Below are positions 8,617 to 17,542 of a stretch of 36,651 nt of DNA, piece by piece. This DNA comes from Bacteroidota bacterium. GTDB lineage: Bacteria; Bacteroidota; Bacteroidia; Flavobacteriales; Flavobacteriaceae. Numbering within the stretch: the stretch's first letter is position 1; each line of letters opens with the position of its first letter. Position numbers and translations under genes: made by a program. Below the pieces are notes generated by a model. It ran no database searches. It had not been told where the DNA came from and saw nothing but the letters and a program-made list of their open reading frames with translations. The DNA lies in the NCBI GenBank assembly GCA_018829465.1, contig JAHJTN010000016.1, positions 1-36,651 of the forward strand, in the 5' to 3' direction.

Positions 8617-9798
8617 TTAAGTGTAAATATAAGTACCGTGCGTGCTTTTGATGGTTAATTTTTTCCGATCCGATGCTTCTACACGGCCGATTATTTGTGC
8701 CGAAACATCAAATTCATGGGAAATGTCTATAATAGTTTGCGCAAATTCCGAAGAAACGTACAATTCCATGCGGTGTCCCATATTGAATACCTGATACATT
8801 TCTTTCCAATCGGTTTGAGATTCTTGCTGTATAAGCTTAAACAGCGGAGGTGTTTCAAAAAGTTGGTCTTTGACAATATGCAGCTTATCCACAAAGTGAA
8901 GTATTTTGGTTTGTGCGCCGCCACTGCAATGCACCATGCCGTGTATGTTTGCACAACCTATTTCCGTCAATACTTTTTTGATGATGGGTGCATAGGTACG
9001 CGTAGGTGAAAGCACCAACTTTCCGGCATCAACAGGGCTGTCTGTAACGGGGTCTGTCAGTTTTTTACTGCCGCTATAAACCAATGCGTTCGGCAAAGCC
9101 GCATCAAAGGTTTCGGGATATTTTTGCGCCAAATATTTTGAAAAAACATCGTGTCGTGCCGAGGTGAGACCGTTGCTACCCATGCCTCCATTGTAGGTGT
9201 CTTCATAGGTTGCCCGACCAAAGGAAGCCAACCCCACAATAACATCACCCGGTTCAATATGTGCATTATCTATAACATCTGCCCTTTTCATCCGCGCGGT
9301 GACGGTCGAATCGACGATGATGGTTCGGACCAAATCGCCCACGTCAGCCGTTTCGCCTCCTGTGGTAAACAACGCTACGCCGTGTTGGTGAAGTTTTTCA
9401 ACAAGCTCCTCAGTTCCCCGAATAATTGCAGCAATCACTTCGCCCGGAATCAGGTTTTTGTTTCTGCCGATGGTAGATGACAACAGTATATTTTGTGTGG
9501 CGCCCACGCAAAGCAAATCGTCCAGATTCATGACCAAAGCATCTTGGGCAATACCTTTCCAAACACTCAAGTCTCCGGTTTCTTTCCAATAGGCATAGGC
9601 CAAAGCCGATTTGGTACCCGCACCGTCTGCATGCATCACAATGCAATACCGGTCATCACCGGTGAGGTAATCCGGAATTATTTTGCAAAAACTTTTGGGA
9701 AAAAGACCTTTGTCTATATTCTTAATAGCGTGGTGGACATCTTCTTTTTGGGCAGAAACGCCTCTTTGTGCATAGCGTTTGGAAGTCTGTTCGGACAT
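8617..9798 (-). CDS. purM: Phosphoribosylformylglycinamidine cyclo-ligase (AIR synthase)
   Basis: The product is 393 residues from the ATG at 9798 (MSEQTSKRYAQRGV). An in-frame ATG at 9909 would add 37 residues without similarity to the family and would overlap clpS, so it was rejected. PurM converts FGAM and ATP to AIR, the fifth step of purine synthesis. Visible motifs are HADGAGTKS near the N-terminus (substrate/ATP site), DALVMNLDDLLCVGA, TTGGETADVGD, and the C-terminal GMVHCSGGAQTKIL and VFNMGHRMELY. It is longer than the E. coli enzyme (345 residues) but typical of the Bacteroidota form, which starts with the SKRYAQRGVSA block. clpS lies 82 bases upstream and deoC 10 bases downstream, both on the same strand. 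Confidence 0.95.
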   Translation of the reverse strand: MSEQTSKRYAQRGVSAQKEDVHHAIKNIDKGLFPKSFCKIIPDYLTGDDRYCIVMHADGAGTKSALAYAYWKETGDLSVWKGIAQDALVMNLDDLLCVGATQNILLSSTIGRNKNLIPGEVIAAIIRGTEELVEKLHQHGVALFTTGGETADVGDLVRTIIVDSTVTARMKRADVIDNAHIEPGDVIVGLASFGRATYEDTYNGGMGSNGLTSARHDVFSKYLAQKYPETFDAALPNALVYSGSKKLTDPVTDSPVDAGKLVLSPTRTYAPIIKKVLTEIGCANIHGMVHCSGGAQTKILHFVDKLHIVKDQLFETPPLFKLIQQESQTDWKEMYQVFNMGHRMELYVSSEFAQTIIDISHEFDVSAQIIGRVEASDRKKLTIKSTHGTYIYT

Positions 9799-9880
9799 GA
9801 CTAAGGGATATGTTTGCACAAAGATAACCTCTTTTACAGAAATAGGCTTAAGGAAATTCGGGAAGATATGCGCTAAAGTA

Positions 9881-10156
9881 TCAAACCAATACTGCAGACA
9901 GCCCTGCATCGAGCAATTGTTGGCAACGAGGTTCCAATTCGTTGAATGTACCTGTTTTTACACAGCACTTTCCTTTGTAGTGCACAATAAGCGAACATTG
10001 ATGTGCTTGTTCTTGGGTGTGTTCGCAAACGTCCATAAGGGTCTCGATGACATAATCAAAGGTGTTGACATCATCGTTATACAGGATGATTTCGTTCAGA
10101 GAAAGCACATCCGTTTCTTCGGCAAATTCGGGCAATACTTTTTCTTGGGTACTCAT
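9881..10156 (-). CDS. clpS: ATP-dependent Clp protease adaptor ClpS
   Basis: The product is 91 residues. ClpS binds N-terminal-degron substrates and delivers them to the ClpA or ClpC chaperone of the Clp protease. The diagnostic core is ILYNDDVNTFDYVIETL (about 23-39), which contains the substrate-pocket N-D-D stretch, followed by HTQEQAHQCSLIVHYKGKC, including the H-x-x-E-Q-A helix. A variable acidic N-terminal tail (about residues 1-20) is normal for the family. It lies between prmA and purM on the same strand, 39 bases after prmA. The prmA-clpS neighbourhood recurs in Bacteroidota. Confidence 0.95.
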   Translation of the reverse strand: MSTQEKVLPEFAEETDVLSLNEIILYNDDVNTFDYVIETLMDVCEHTQEQAHQCSLIVHYKGKCCVKTGTFNELEPRCQQLLDAGLSAVLV

Positions 10157-10195
10157 ATTAATTTTTTATACAAACTTAAAAAATCATCCCTTTAT

Positions 10196-11032
10196 TTACA
10201 ACTTTTGAAAAGCAGCACCCACCCAATGGTTTCGCGTGAGGTGTTTTACATAAAAAATATGTGATGCTTCACAACATCTTTTGATGGCCTCCAAATCATC
10301 GTCGTAAAAGCCGCTCAAAAACAGTTTACCACCCGATTTTAATACCGTGGCATAGGTTTGTATGTCTTGCAACAAGATATTTCTGTTGATATTTGCGATG
10401 ATGGTATCGTATTGATTGTCGCCCAATAAGGCAGCATCGCCTTCCCAAACGCTTATATTTTTGCACTGGTTCAACGCGATATTTTCCAAGGCATTTTCAT
10501 AGCACCAACGGTCTATATCTATGGCATCAATTTTTGCAGCGCCACGCAATTCGGCCAAAATGGCTAAAATGGCTGTACCGCTTCCCATGTCTAAAACGGT
10601 TTGTCCGGTTAGGTCTTCGGCGAGTAGCAACTGCGAAACCATGTGCGTTGTTTCGTGATGCCCGGTGCCAAAAGACATTTTGGGCATGATGACAATCTCG
10701 AAAGTGGCGTTGGATTTGGGGTGAAAGGGTGCCCGAATGTGCAGCAAATCGTCGATAGAAATAGGATCAAAATTCTTTTCCCAATCTTCGTTCCAATTGA
10801 CGGTTGGTATGGTTTCAAATTGATATGCTATTTGAAAATCGTCGCGTTGAAAAATTTCCAATTGCTTCAGTTGTGCTTCATCCCAAAAGGACTCAGGCAT
10901 ATAGGCATTTAGGCCAGCTTCGTCGTCTTCAAAACTTTCAAAAGGGAGTTCACTTAAATAAGCCAACAAGATTTCCGCACCGGGTTCTTTGGGTGTCACC
11001 GTAAAACGAACCGCTACATAGTTTGCCGGCAT
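10196..11032 (-). CDS. prmA: Ribosomal protein L11 methyltransferase
   Basis: The product is 278 residues. PrmA trimethylates ribosomal protein L11 using S-adenosylmethionine. The N-terminal L11-recognition domain covers about 1-90. The conserved FGTGHHETT lies at 121-129, SAM motif I VLDMGSGTAILAI at about 146-158, acidic motif II AIDIDRW at about 170-176, and the catalytic-loop IANINRNIL at 212-220, which corresponds to the usual N-x-x-x-N-x-L pattern of PrmA. It starts one base after the tpiA stop, so the two are almost certainly co-transcribed. Close relatives are other Rossmann methyltransferases, but the FGTGHHETT motif makes PrmA specific. Confidence 0.94.
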   Translation of the reverse strand: MPANYVAVRFTVTPKEPGAEILLAYLSELPFESFEDDEAGLNAYMPESFWDEAQLKQLEIFQRDDFQIAYQFETIPTVNWNEDWEKNFDPISIDDLLHIRAPFHPKSNATFEIVIMPKMSFGTGHHETTHMVSQLLLAEDLTGQTVLDMGSGTAILAILAELRGAAKIDAIDIDRWCYENALENIALNQCKNISVWEGDAALLGDNQYDTIIANINRNILLQDIQTYATVLKSGGKLFLSGFYDDDLEAIKRCCEASHIFYVKHLTRNHWVGAAFQKL

Positions 11033-11033
11033 G

Positions 11034-11786
11034 TTAAGCGGCGTTTACAATGGCTATAAAATCCGCCGCTTTGAGCGATGCACCTCCAATAAGCCCGCCG
11101 TCAACATCAGGTTTTGAGAAAATTTCGACTGCATTTTCAGGTTTTACACTGCCTCCGTAAAGGATGCTGACGCTTTCGGCCACGGCTGTACCATACTTTT
11201 CAGTCAAAGTCTGTCTGATAAAGGCGTGCATTTCCTGTGCTTGTTCAGGCGAAGCCGTTTCGCCGGTGCCGATGGCCCAAACAGGTTCGTATGCCAGAAT
11301 GATGGATTTCCAAGCGTCGGCATTGAGGTGAAAAAGGGCGTTGGACAATTGGGATTTGACCACTTCAAAATGTTTTCCGGCTTTGCGTTCTTCCAATTTT
11401 TCGCCAAAACAAAAGATAATTTCGAGTTTTGCGGCCAAGGCTGCATTAACTTTTTCGGCGAGCAGGGCATCGTTTTCGTGAAAATATTCGCGCCGTTCGG
11501 AATGGCCTAAAATTACAATTTCTACGCCTGTACTTTTAATCATATCGGCAGAAATTTCGCCGGTGTAAGCGCCTGAGGTTGCTTGGTGCATATTTTGTGC
11601 AGCCACTTCTACTTTAGATCCTTGGGCGGTATCGGCCACGGTGGCTAAATTGGTGGCGGGCGGTGAAACAATCACGCGGGTTTGGCTTTGTGCATTGAGG
11701 TTGGCAATAATATCTAGGGTTAAGGATTTGGATTCTGATACGTTTTTGTTCATTTTCCAATTTCCGGCAACTATTTTGGTTCGCAT
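11034..11786 (-). CDS. tpiA: Triose-phosphate isomerase
   Basis: The product is 250 residues, the usual length. It interconverts dihydroxyacetone phosphate and glyceraldehyde-3-phosphate in glycolysis and gluconeogenesis. The complete catalytic set is visible: N9 and K11 in GNWKMN, H95 in LGHSERR, E167 in AYEPVWAIGTG, and the phosphate-binding LYGGSVKPENA and GLIGGASL. It is the first gene of a minus-strand run (tpiA, prmA, clpS, purM, deoC). A consensus -7 box at 11824-11831 lies 38 bases upstream. Confidence 0.97.
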   Translation of the reverse strand: MRTKIVAGNWKMNKNVSESKSLTLDIIANLNAQSQTRVIVSPPATNLATVADTAQGSKVEVAAQNMHQATSGAYTGEISADMIKSTGVEIVILGHSERREYFHENDALLAEKVNAALAAKLEIIFCFGEKLEERKAGKHFEVVKSQLSNALFHLNADAWKSIILAYEPVWAIGTGETASPEQAQEMHAFIRQTLTEKYGTAVAESVSILYGGSVKPENAVEIFSKPDVDGGLIGGASLKAADFIAIVNAA

Positions 11787-11823
11787 AAGATTTCGATTGA
11801 ATGATTAAAAAAATTTACACCGG

Positions 11824-11831
11824 CAAAGATA
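11824..11831 (-). promoter_or_regulatory. Candidate Bacteroidota -7 box (TATCTTTG) for the tpiA operon
   Basis: The minus strand reads TATCTTTG, an exact match to TAnnTTTG, 38 bases before the tpiA ATG. No clean -33 TTTG is seen at the expected 19-base spacing. Confidence 0.55.
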
Positions 11832-12041
11832 CCAATCTCATCGACATAAAAGAAAACCCAAGCATACGAAGTTGTTAAATAACTGCCGCGCTTTGGTTTT
11901 TACACGGTTTGCGTTTTGCAAAGGGATGCTGCCGCTTTTGGTTATGAAAAGTAGTGAACTTTTAGGTCAATTCAACTTCCTTTATTGGTGTCGTTTGTAA
12001 TCTTTTATTAATGAACCCCGTAAGTTGCCTTCAATTTTCAA

Positions 12042-13157
12042 TCAATTTTGTTTGAGCTTTTGCAAAGCCTCATCTAAAGTGATTCGGTTGTTTTGAAAAT
12101 AGGCTACCAAATAAGCATCTTTATAGCCAGCTTTTTTGGCGTTTCTGAGCAACTGTTCCGTTTGGATGTAGTCAGTGGTTTCGCCATAGAGATAGCGGTA
12201 CAATTTTCCCGTTCTTTCCGAAGTTACGGGTTCGAGGTTGTTGAAGTTTTTGGCACGCAGCGCGAGTTTTTTTGAACTGGCAAAGAGTTGCACTTTAAAA
12301 ACCAAATCGGCTCGTTTTTCGTAATTTACGGCAACCGCTTGGGGTGTTTCATCATGTGATTTTTCGTAAGATAAATCTTCGCCAACCATGCCCAGTAGTT
12401 GGTTGCGATATTCGATGATGGATTTTGAAATGGCCTCGGACATGTCGCTTTGTCCACGCGTCGAGTGCAAATAGGCTCCCTCTGCCCTATTGGTCAAAAA
12501 CCCGACCTCTACCAACACACTTGGCATGAAAGTAAGCCTGTTGACCAACAAATTGGCTTGTTTGACGCCTCTGTTGACTCTTTTGAAACTGTTGGTAAAT
12601 TGGTCCTGTATTTTAGATGCCAACAAGATACTTTGGTCCAGATATTCTTCTTGGACAAGCGTAAGGCCTATCACCGTTTCGGGGGCGTTCGGGTCGAAGC
12701 CTTCATAGTTTACTTCATAATTGTCCTCCAAAAAGATGACTGAGTTTTCTTTTTTGGCAACTTCAAAATTTTCTTTGGATTGGGCAATTCCCAACACAAA
12801 AGTTTCTGTGCCTTGTGCTTGACTGCTGTGTGCGTTGCAATGCACCGACACAAACAAATCTGCTTTGGCTTTGTTGGCAATATTGGCCCGGTCTATGAGC
12901 TCTACAAAGTCATCCGTTTTGCGGGTGTAAATCACTTTGACGTTTGGTATTTTTTCGAGTGTTGCCCCAACTTCTAAAACAATATTCAGCGCAATGTCTT
13001 TCTCTTTGTAACCGTTGCCCAAGTTGCCCGGATCTTTACCGCCGTGGCCCGCATCCAAAACAACGACAAAAGGGGTTTGCGACTGTGCCAACGCCCTTGA
13101 CGAAAAAAAACACAGAAGACTCAAAAAAACTAAAGGTCCAAAAAACCGGATATGCAT
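12042..13157 (-). CDS. Secreted zinc N-acetylmuramoyl-L-alanine amidase (Amidase_3) with SPOR-like tail
   Basis: The product is 371 residues. It should cleave the bond between N-acetylmuramic acid and the stem peptide in periplasmic peptidoglycan. Residues 1-24 are a signal peptide (…SRALA|QSQ). The Amidase_3 domain (about 30-250) has the zinc ligands H38 (LDAGHGGKD), E52 (KEKDIAL) and H106 (VSVHCNAH), and the catalytic glutamate E217 (VLVEVGFLTN). Residues about 283-355 (LVFKVQLFASSKK ... KDAYLVAYF) have the pattern of a SPOR domain, which binds denuded glycan at division sites. It is divergent from lptD, an arrangement common in flavobacteria. The likely role is daughter-cell separation, comparable to AmiC. 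Confidence 0.92.
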   Translation of the reverse strand: MHIRFFGPLVFLSLLCFFSSRALAQSQTPFVVVLDAGHGGKDPGNLGNGYKEKDIALNIVLEVGATLEKIPNVKVIYTRKTDDFVELIDRANIANKAKADLFVSVHCNAHSSQAQGTETFVLGIAQSKENFEVAKKENSVIFLEDNYEVNYEGFDPNAPETVIGLTLVQEEYLDQSILLASKIQDQFTNSFKRVNRGVKQANLLVNRLTFMPSVLVEVGFLTNRAEGAYLHSTRGQSDMSEAISKSIIEYRNQLLGMVGEDLSYEKSHDETPQAVAVNYEKRADLVFKVQLFASSKKLALRAKNFNNLEPVTSERTGKLYRYLYGETTDYIQTEQLLRNAKKAGYKDAYLVAYFQNNRITLDEALQKLKQN

Positions 13158-13225
13158 ACAATTTAAAAATTTGTTTTCGTTTGTTCTGTATAGGTATAAC
13201 GCATTTTATACCGAAAAAATATGCG

Positions 13226-13233
13226 TAAGTTTG
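13226..13233 (+). promoter_or_regulatory. Candidate -7 box (TAAGTTTG) for lptD
   Basis: TAAGTTTG matches TAnnTTTG exactly and lies 48 bases before the proposed TTG start of lptD, between the two divergent genes. The -33 element is not clear. Confidence 0.4.
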
Positions 13234-13281
13234 CGGCTTCAAATATTGAGCCATAATTTTACAAATTTAGTACTAAAAGAA

Positions 13282-16023
13282 TTGCGGACAAATTTGTTTC
13301 ACATATATTCACTAACAACTATATGCGTGCTTTTCTCATGGATGGCGCATGCACAGGAGTTCCCAATTCCCACAAAAGAACCGCAAAACATTCCTGCTGA
13401 GAAAGATACCTTATCTGTACGATCAGACAGCATACAAACGCCAAAACCCGAGGTGCTACAAGGTGTGATTTTAGATACGGTACGCGTAGATACCACCGAG
13501 GTGGATTCTATCCGAAAAGACACCGTAAAAAAGAATCAAATCTTAGATGCCAACATTACCTACAAAGCGAAGGATTACAGGCGTTTAGACCAAAAAAACA
13601 AACGCGTTTTTCTCTACAACGAAGCCGAAGTGTACTACACGGACGTAGAACTGAAAGCGGGACAAATCATCATTGATTACGAAAAAAATCTGGTGTATGC
13701 CGGAAGGCTAAAAGACACGGCGGGCAATTATGTACAATATCCGTTTTTTAAGCAGGGTACAAACGCCGTAGAACCCGACTCTATTATTTACAATTACAAA
13801 TCGGGCAAAGCACTCATTTTTAACTCGCGAACCAAACAAGGTGAAATTAACATCATCAGCCCTATCAGCAAACGGGTAAACGATTCGGTGATTTACATAC
13901 GAAATGCCAAACTGACCACCTCAACCGATTTGGATGACCCGGAGTATTATTTCTTGGCGCGACGCCTCAAAGTGGTTCCCGGACAAAAGGCGGTTGTAGG
14001 CGTCACCAATATGTATATAGCCGATATCCCTACACCTATCGGCATTCCGTTTGGTTTTTTCCCTTTGAGCAGTAAAAAATCAGTGTCGGGTGTGATTGTT
14101 CCCACTTTTGGTGACGACGCCAGAAGGGGATTCTTTTTGCAGAACGGCGGTTATTATTTTGCACTGTCCGACTATTATGACTTGGCCATCGTAGGCGATT
14201 TTTTTACCAACGGCAGTTGGGCCTTGCGGTTTGAATCGCAATATGCAGCGCGATACAAATACAGAGGAAATATCAGTTTCAGAAATGAAAACCTAATCAC
14301 CAGCGAACGCGGCCTGTCCGATTTTTCCAAATCTACCAACCGAAATTTTAGGTGGTCGCATACCCGCGACCCCAAATCGAGTCCGAATTCATCGTTTTCG
14401 GCATCGGTCAATATCGCTTCGAGCGACTTCTTTAGAGAAAGCATCAACCAGTTGAACACAAGCAATTTTCTGTCAAACACACTCAGCTCTTCCATTTCGT
14501 ATTCCCGAACATTTCCCGGACCGCCCAGCATCAATATGTCGATGACAGTGACCCATTCGCAAAACACCAATACGGATGTGGTCAATATGACTTTGCCTAC
14601 CTTTCAGGGCAGCGTTGAACGCATATTTCCTTTTGCGCCTCGTGTGGGTGTCAAAAGGGGAGCATTGCAAAACATAAACTTTCAATACAACCTCAGGGCA
14701 GAAAATCGCATCCAAACCTTCGATTCTTTGTTTTTGAGAAAAGAAATGTTTGACGATGCCAAGGTAGCTGCTCAACACACCATTCCGATTGCGACCAACT
14801 TTAAAGTGTTTAAATATTTTAGTGTTTCTATGGGCACCAACTACAATGAGGTGTGGACGCTCAACACTATCGACAAAAAATTTGACACGCTCACCAACCG
14901 CGTAGAGACTATTGAAGTGGACGGTTTTGATACTTACCGAACTTATGATTTTTCTACCAGCGTGGGTACCACCATCTACGGTACGTTTAATTTTGGTGAA
15001 GACAAACGCATACAGGCCATTCGGCACGTGATGCGCCCTTCTGTGAGTTACTCTTATCGGCCGGCTTTCGATCAGTTTTTTGAGGAATTTGAGTTACCCG
15101 AAACCGATACCAGTGGCAATCCGCTTCCTTTGATTAACAATGAATTTACACGTTTTGAAGGCGGTATTTTTGGTGCACCGAGCAATCAGGCGTCCAGTTT
15201 TATGGGCTTTTCACTTGCCAATACTTTTGAAGCCAAGGTGCGAGACCGAGACACGACCAAAACCGAGCCTAAAAAAATCACATTGTTGAGCAGCCTAAAT
15301 TTTTCAACCGGATACAATTTTGAAGCCGATTCCTTAAAGTTGAGTCCGTTGAGTGTGCGCGGTGGCACACAGTTGTTCAACAACACTTTGGGTGTCAATT
15401 TCGGTATGGTATTGGATCCGTATGCCTTGGACAATAACAACAACAAGTTCAATACATTCAACATCAACAACGGCGGTAGTTTGTTCCGACTTACGAGCGC
15501 AAATGTTACTATGGATTACGCTTTTTCGAGTAAAGATTTTAAGCCCCGTGAAAATCGGGTGCAAGACGGATCGCAAAACAATTCGCGCGACGATGATTTG
15601 TTTGGTGTTTCGGATGATTTTTCGGACAACCGCTTGCGCGAAGAAGAAGACGGCGAAGAAGAGGAAAAGGAAACCAAACTCTATATGGCCAATATGCCTT
15701 GGGATTTGAGACTGGCACATTCTTTTAGTTACAACAATGCACGCCGGCAAAACGAAGTGACGAACAACTCGTTGATGGTTTCCGGAAATATCGATTTGAC
15801 ACCGGGTTGGCGTATTGGTGCTTCTACCGGTTACGATTTTATCAACAATGGATTTACGTTTACCCAATTGCGTTTTGAAAGAGATTTGAAAACTTGGCGG
15901 ATCAATTTCAATTGGACGCCCTTGGGTGCACGCCAATCTTGGTTCTTTTTTATAGGGATAAAATCGTCGGTGCTCAGCGAAATCAAATACGAAAAAAACA
16001 GGCCTAGAGACCAACGTTTGTAA
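13282..16023 (+). CDS. lptD: LptD-like outer-membrane lipopolysaccharide assembly protein
   Basis: The frame is open from an ATG at 13015, but that start lies inside the divergent amidase gene and gives an unlike-protein N-terminus. The TTG at 13282 gives a clean signal peptide (MRTNLFHIYSL...WMAHAQ) and a 913-residue product, so it is proposed as the start. A Ser/Thr/Asp-rich linker follows. The OstA/LptA-like periplasmic domain begins near residue 75 (ITYKAKDYRRLDQKNKRVFLYNEAEV, split over about 26 residues). A long beta-barrel with alternating strands follows, including IPTPIGIPFGFFPL and the family-typical GVIVPTFGDD. A strongly acidic loop (EEEDGEEEEKE) sits near residue 785. The protein would insert LPS into the outer leaflet as the terminal part of the Lpt bridge. 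Short LptD versions of this kind are usual in Bacteroidota. Confidence 0.85.
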   Translation: MRTNLFHIYSLTTICVLFSWMAHAQEFPIPTKEPQNIPAEKDTLSVRSDSIQTPKPEVLQGVILDTVRVDTTEVDSIRKDTVKKNQILDANITYKAKDYRRLDQKNKRVFLYNEAEVYYTDVELKAGQIIIDYEKNLVYAGRLKDTAGNYVQYPFFKQGTNAVEPDSIIYNYKSGKALIFNSRTKQGEINIISPISKRVNDSVIYIRNAKLTTSTDLDDPEYYFLARRLKVVPGQKAVVGVTNMYIADIPTPIGIPFGFFPLSSKKSVSGVIVPTFGDDARRGFFLQNGGYYFALSDYYDLAIVGDFFTNGSWALRFESQYAARYKYRGNISFRNENLITSERGLSDFSKSTNRNFRWSHTRDPKSSPNSSFSASVNIASSDFFRESINQLNTSNFLSNTLSSSISYSRTFPGPPSINMSMTVTHSQNTNTDVVNMTLPTFQGSVERIFPFAPRVGVKRGALQNINFQYNLRAENRIQTFDSLFLRKEMFDDAKVAAQHTIPIATNFKVFKYFSVSMGTNYNEVWTLNTIDKKFDTLTNRVETIEVDGFDTYRTYDFSTSVGTTIYGTFNFGEDKRIQAIRHVMRPSVSYSYRPAFDQFFEEFELPETDTSGNPLPLINNEFTRFEGGIFGAPSNQASSFMGFSLANTFEAKVRDRDTTKTEPKKITLLSSLNFSTGYNFEADSLKLSPLSVRGGTQLFNNTLGVNFGMVLDPYALDNNNNKFNTFNINNGGSLFRLTSANVTMDYAFSSKDFKPRENRVQDGSQNNSRDDDLFGVSDDFSDNRLREEEDGEEEEKETKLYMANMPWDLRLAHSFSYNNARRQNEVTNNSLMVSGNIDLTPGWRIGASTGYDFINNGFTFTQLRFERDLKTWRINFNWTPLGARQSWFFFIGIKSSVLSEIKYEKNRPRDQRL

Positions 16024-16055
16024 TGTTAAGGAAACGCTAAGTCGGGCACTTTCCC

Positions 16056-16085
16056 TTGTGATTCTTCATATAAATTTTACCTTCG
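16056..16085 (+). promoter_or_regulatory. Promoter for the FKBP gene (TTG-N19-TACCTTCG)
   Basis: TTG at 16056-16058 and TACCTTCG at 16078-16085 are separated by 19 bases, the Bacteroidota spacing. The -7 box has one mismatch to TAnnTTTG (C for T). It lies 46 bases before the ATG. Confidence 0.5.
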
Positions 16086-16131
16086 CAACTTATTGTTTAA
16101 ATAATTTATTGGCTATTAATCATTTACATTT

Positions 16132-16560
16132 ATGTCACAAGTAAAAGAAAAAGACACCGTACAAGTTCACTATAAAGGAACACTCGGCAACGGAGAAGTT
16201 TTTGACAATTCCTTTGATCGCGAACCTTTAGAGTTTACATTGGGTTCGGGACAAATCATCCCCGGATTCGAGCAAGGCGTGCTAAACATGAGCGTCAACG
16301 AACAAAAAACCATCCATATTCCTGCTGAAGAAGCATACGGCCCGGTATTGGAAGAATTGATACAAGAAGTACCCAAAGCTGATATTCCGGCTGAAATTGA
16401 ACTCGCCGTGGGCTTGCCTTTGGTTTCCCGCGCGCCGGACGGACGCGAGTTTCAATTGGTGGTGAAAGAAGTTAAAGAAGAAACCGTTTTGCTTGACGCC
16501 AACCATCCGTTGGCCGGCAAAGACCTTACTTTTGAATTGGAATTGGTAGCTATTAAGTAG
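16132..16560 (+). CDS. SlyD-like FKBP-type peptidyl-prolyl cis-trans isomerase
   Basis: The product is 142 residues without a signal peptide, so it is cytoplasmic. The FKBP core is split as in SlyD: VQVHYKGTLGNGEVFDNS and LGSGQIIPGFEQGV form the first half. Residues about 66-120 (AEEAYGPVLEELIQEVPKADIP ...) are the insert-in-flap chaperone domain, and NHPLAGKDLTFELELV closes the core. The NHPLAG motif is diagnostic of the SlyD group. It lacks the His/Cys-rich metal-binding tail of E. coli SlyD, so a nickel role is not supported. The likely roles are proline isomerisation and holding of nascent chains. It has its own promoter and terminator. Confidence 0.92.
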   Translation: MSQVKEKDTVQVHYKGTLGNGEVFDNSFDREPLEFTLGSGQIIPGFEQGVLNMSVNEQKTIHIPAEEAYGPVLEELIQEVPKADIPAEIELAVGLPLVSRAPDGREFQLVVKEVKEETVLLDANHPLAGKDLTFELELVAIK

Positions 16561-16595
16561 TCCGTTTCCTAAGGATTATTGATTTAATATATCGC

Positions 16596-16632
16596 AAAGG
16601 GCTTTTTTCTGTTTTGAAAAAGGCCTTTTTTT
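16596..16632 (+). terminator. Rho-independent terminator after the FKBP gene
   Basis: An imperfect stem (AAAGG with CCTTT, then a C/T-run pairing with an A/G-run around the loop TGTTTT) is followed by a run of seven T. It lies 36 bases after the stop at 16560. The run touches the last codon of the convergent glycosyltransferase gene. Confidence 0.7.
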
Positions 16633-17401
16633 ATAAATTCGTTTTTATACGCACTACATACACATGGCGCATATATACGTATTTGGCGTTGAGAATGGCC
16701 AAGACCAATCCACAAACACCATCCAAAAAACCAAGCCTTAAAACATACTGCCTGACAAATTTATACAAACCTTTTAGAGCGAACCAAACGGCATACGTGG
16801 TTTCACCTCTTTGATAGATTTCTTTGGCTTTGAGTTGTGCGTATTGTCTTCTTTTGTGTTCTATATGGCTAAAATTCTTGTAAGGATAATGAAGCATTTC
16901 ATTTTTTAAAATGCCAACAGTCCCTTGCACATCTAATTTTTCATGAACCAGCCTGCCCTTTTTGTATAGTGCTTTGTCTTTTTGAAAAAGTCTTTCAATT
17001 TTATCCTTGTTTCTGCCGCCAAATCGCAACCTTTTATGCTGAAAATAAATTTGCCTCCGAATAAAATAAGCTGCGTGCGCATCGGGCTTGCGAATTTCAG
17101 CCTTGATTTCAGCTATAGTGTGTTGGGGTAAGCGCTCGTCGGCATCAATAAATAAAATCCAATGGTGACTTGCTTTAGAAATAGCAAAATTTCGTTGGTC
17201 TGTAAAATTTTCAAAAGGATTTTGAAAAAGCTTCACTTTTGGAAAATCTTTAATGACATCTACAGTACCATCTGTGCTGAAAGAATCGACCGCGATGATT
17301 TCGTCTGCAAAAGAAACGTTTTCAAGCACTTCCCGTATGTGCGAAACCTCATTATAGACGATAAGTAATGCAGTAATTTTAACATTTTTCCCTGCTTGCA
17401 T
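16631..17401 (-). CDS. Family-2 glycosyltransferase, WaaE/KdtX-like (copy 1)
   Basis: The product is 256 residues. The GT-A fold shows ITALLIVYNE near the N-terminus, VDSFSTDGT for nucleotide binding, and the DXD-type FIDADERLP that coordinates metal and the sugar-nucleotide. Other family features are RRQIYFQHKRLRFGG, RLVHEKL and the C-terminal basic, aromatic segment ending with KYVYMRHVYV. This is the WaaE/KdtX type, which adds a hexose to the inner core of LPS or to a related surface glycan. The exact donor and acceptor are unknown. It resembles the next gene upstream (17543-18304) over its whole length, about two thirds identical by eye, and is AT-richer. The two are 141 bases apart on the same strand. 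Confidence 0.87.
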   Translation of the reverse strand: MQAGKNVKITALLIVYNEVSHIREVLENVSFADEIIAVDSFSTDGTVDVIKDFPKVKLFQNPFENFTDQRNFAISKASHHWILFIDADERLPQHTIAEIKAEIRKPDAHAAYFIRRQIYFQHKRLRFGGRNKDKIERLFQKDKALYKKGRLVHEKLDVQGTVGILKNEMLHYPYKNFSHIEHKRRQYAQLKAKEIYQRGETTYAVWFALKGLYKFVRQYVLRLGFLDGVCGLVLAILNAKYVYMRHVYVVRIKTNL

Positions 17402-17542
17402 CCTTTTTTTATCCTTTAGTAAAAATACAATTTAAAATCAATTCCGGTTGTCCATTTTTTTTGATTAAGCCTCTTCTTTGTTTCGGTTTCTCTTAAATTT
17501 AAACAATATTGACTTTGCTTTAATACTAGCCTATTGCAAAGT

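Noticed and set aside
9799-9909. Longer PurM start at 9909
   Set aside because: The extra 37 residues overlap clpS and do not resemble PurM; MSEQTSKRYAQRGV is the family start.
13015-13281. N-terminal extension of LptD from an ATG at 13015
   Set aside because: It overlaps the start of the divergent amidase gene and puts 89 non-family residues before a normal signal peptide.
15334-16014. Minus-strand open frame (226 codons) inside lptD
   Set aside because: It is fully covered by the lptD barrel and has no family motif; composition is that of a shadow frame.
16132-16560. Nickel-chaperone role of the SlyD-like protein
   Set aside because: The His/Cys-rich C-terminal tail needed for metal binding is absent.
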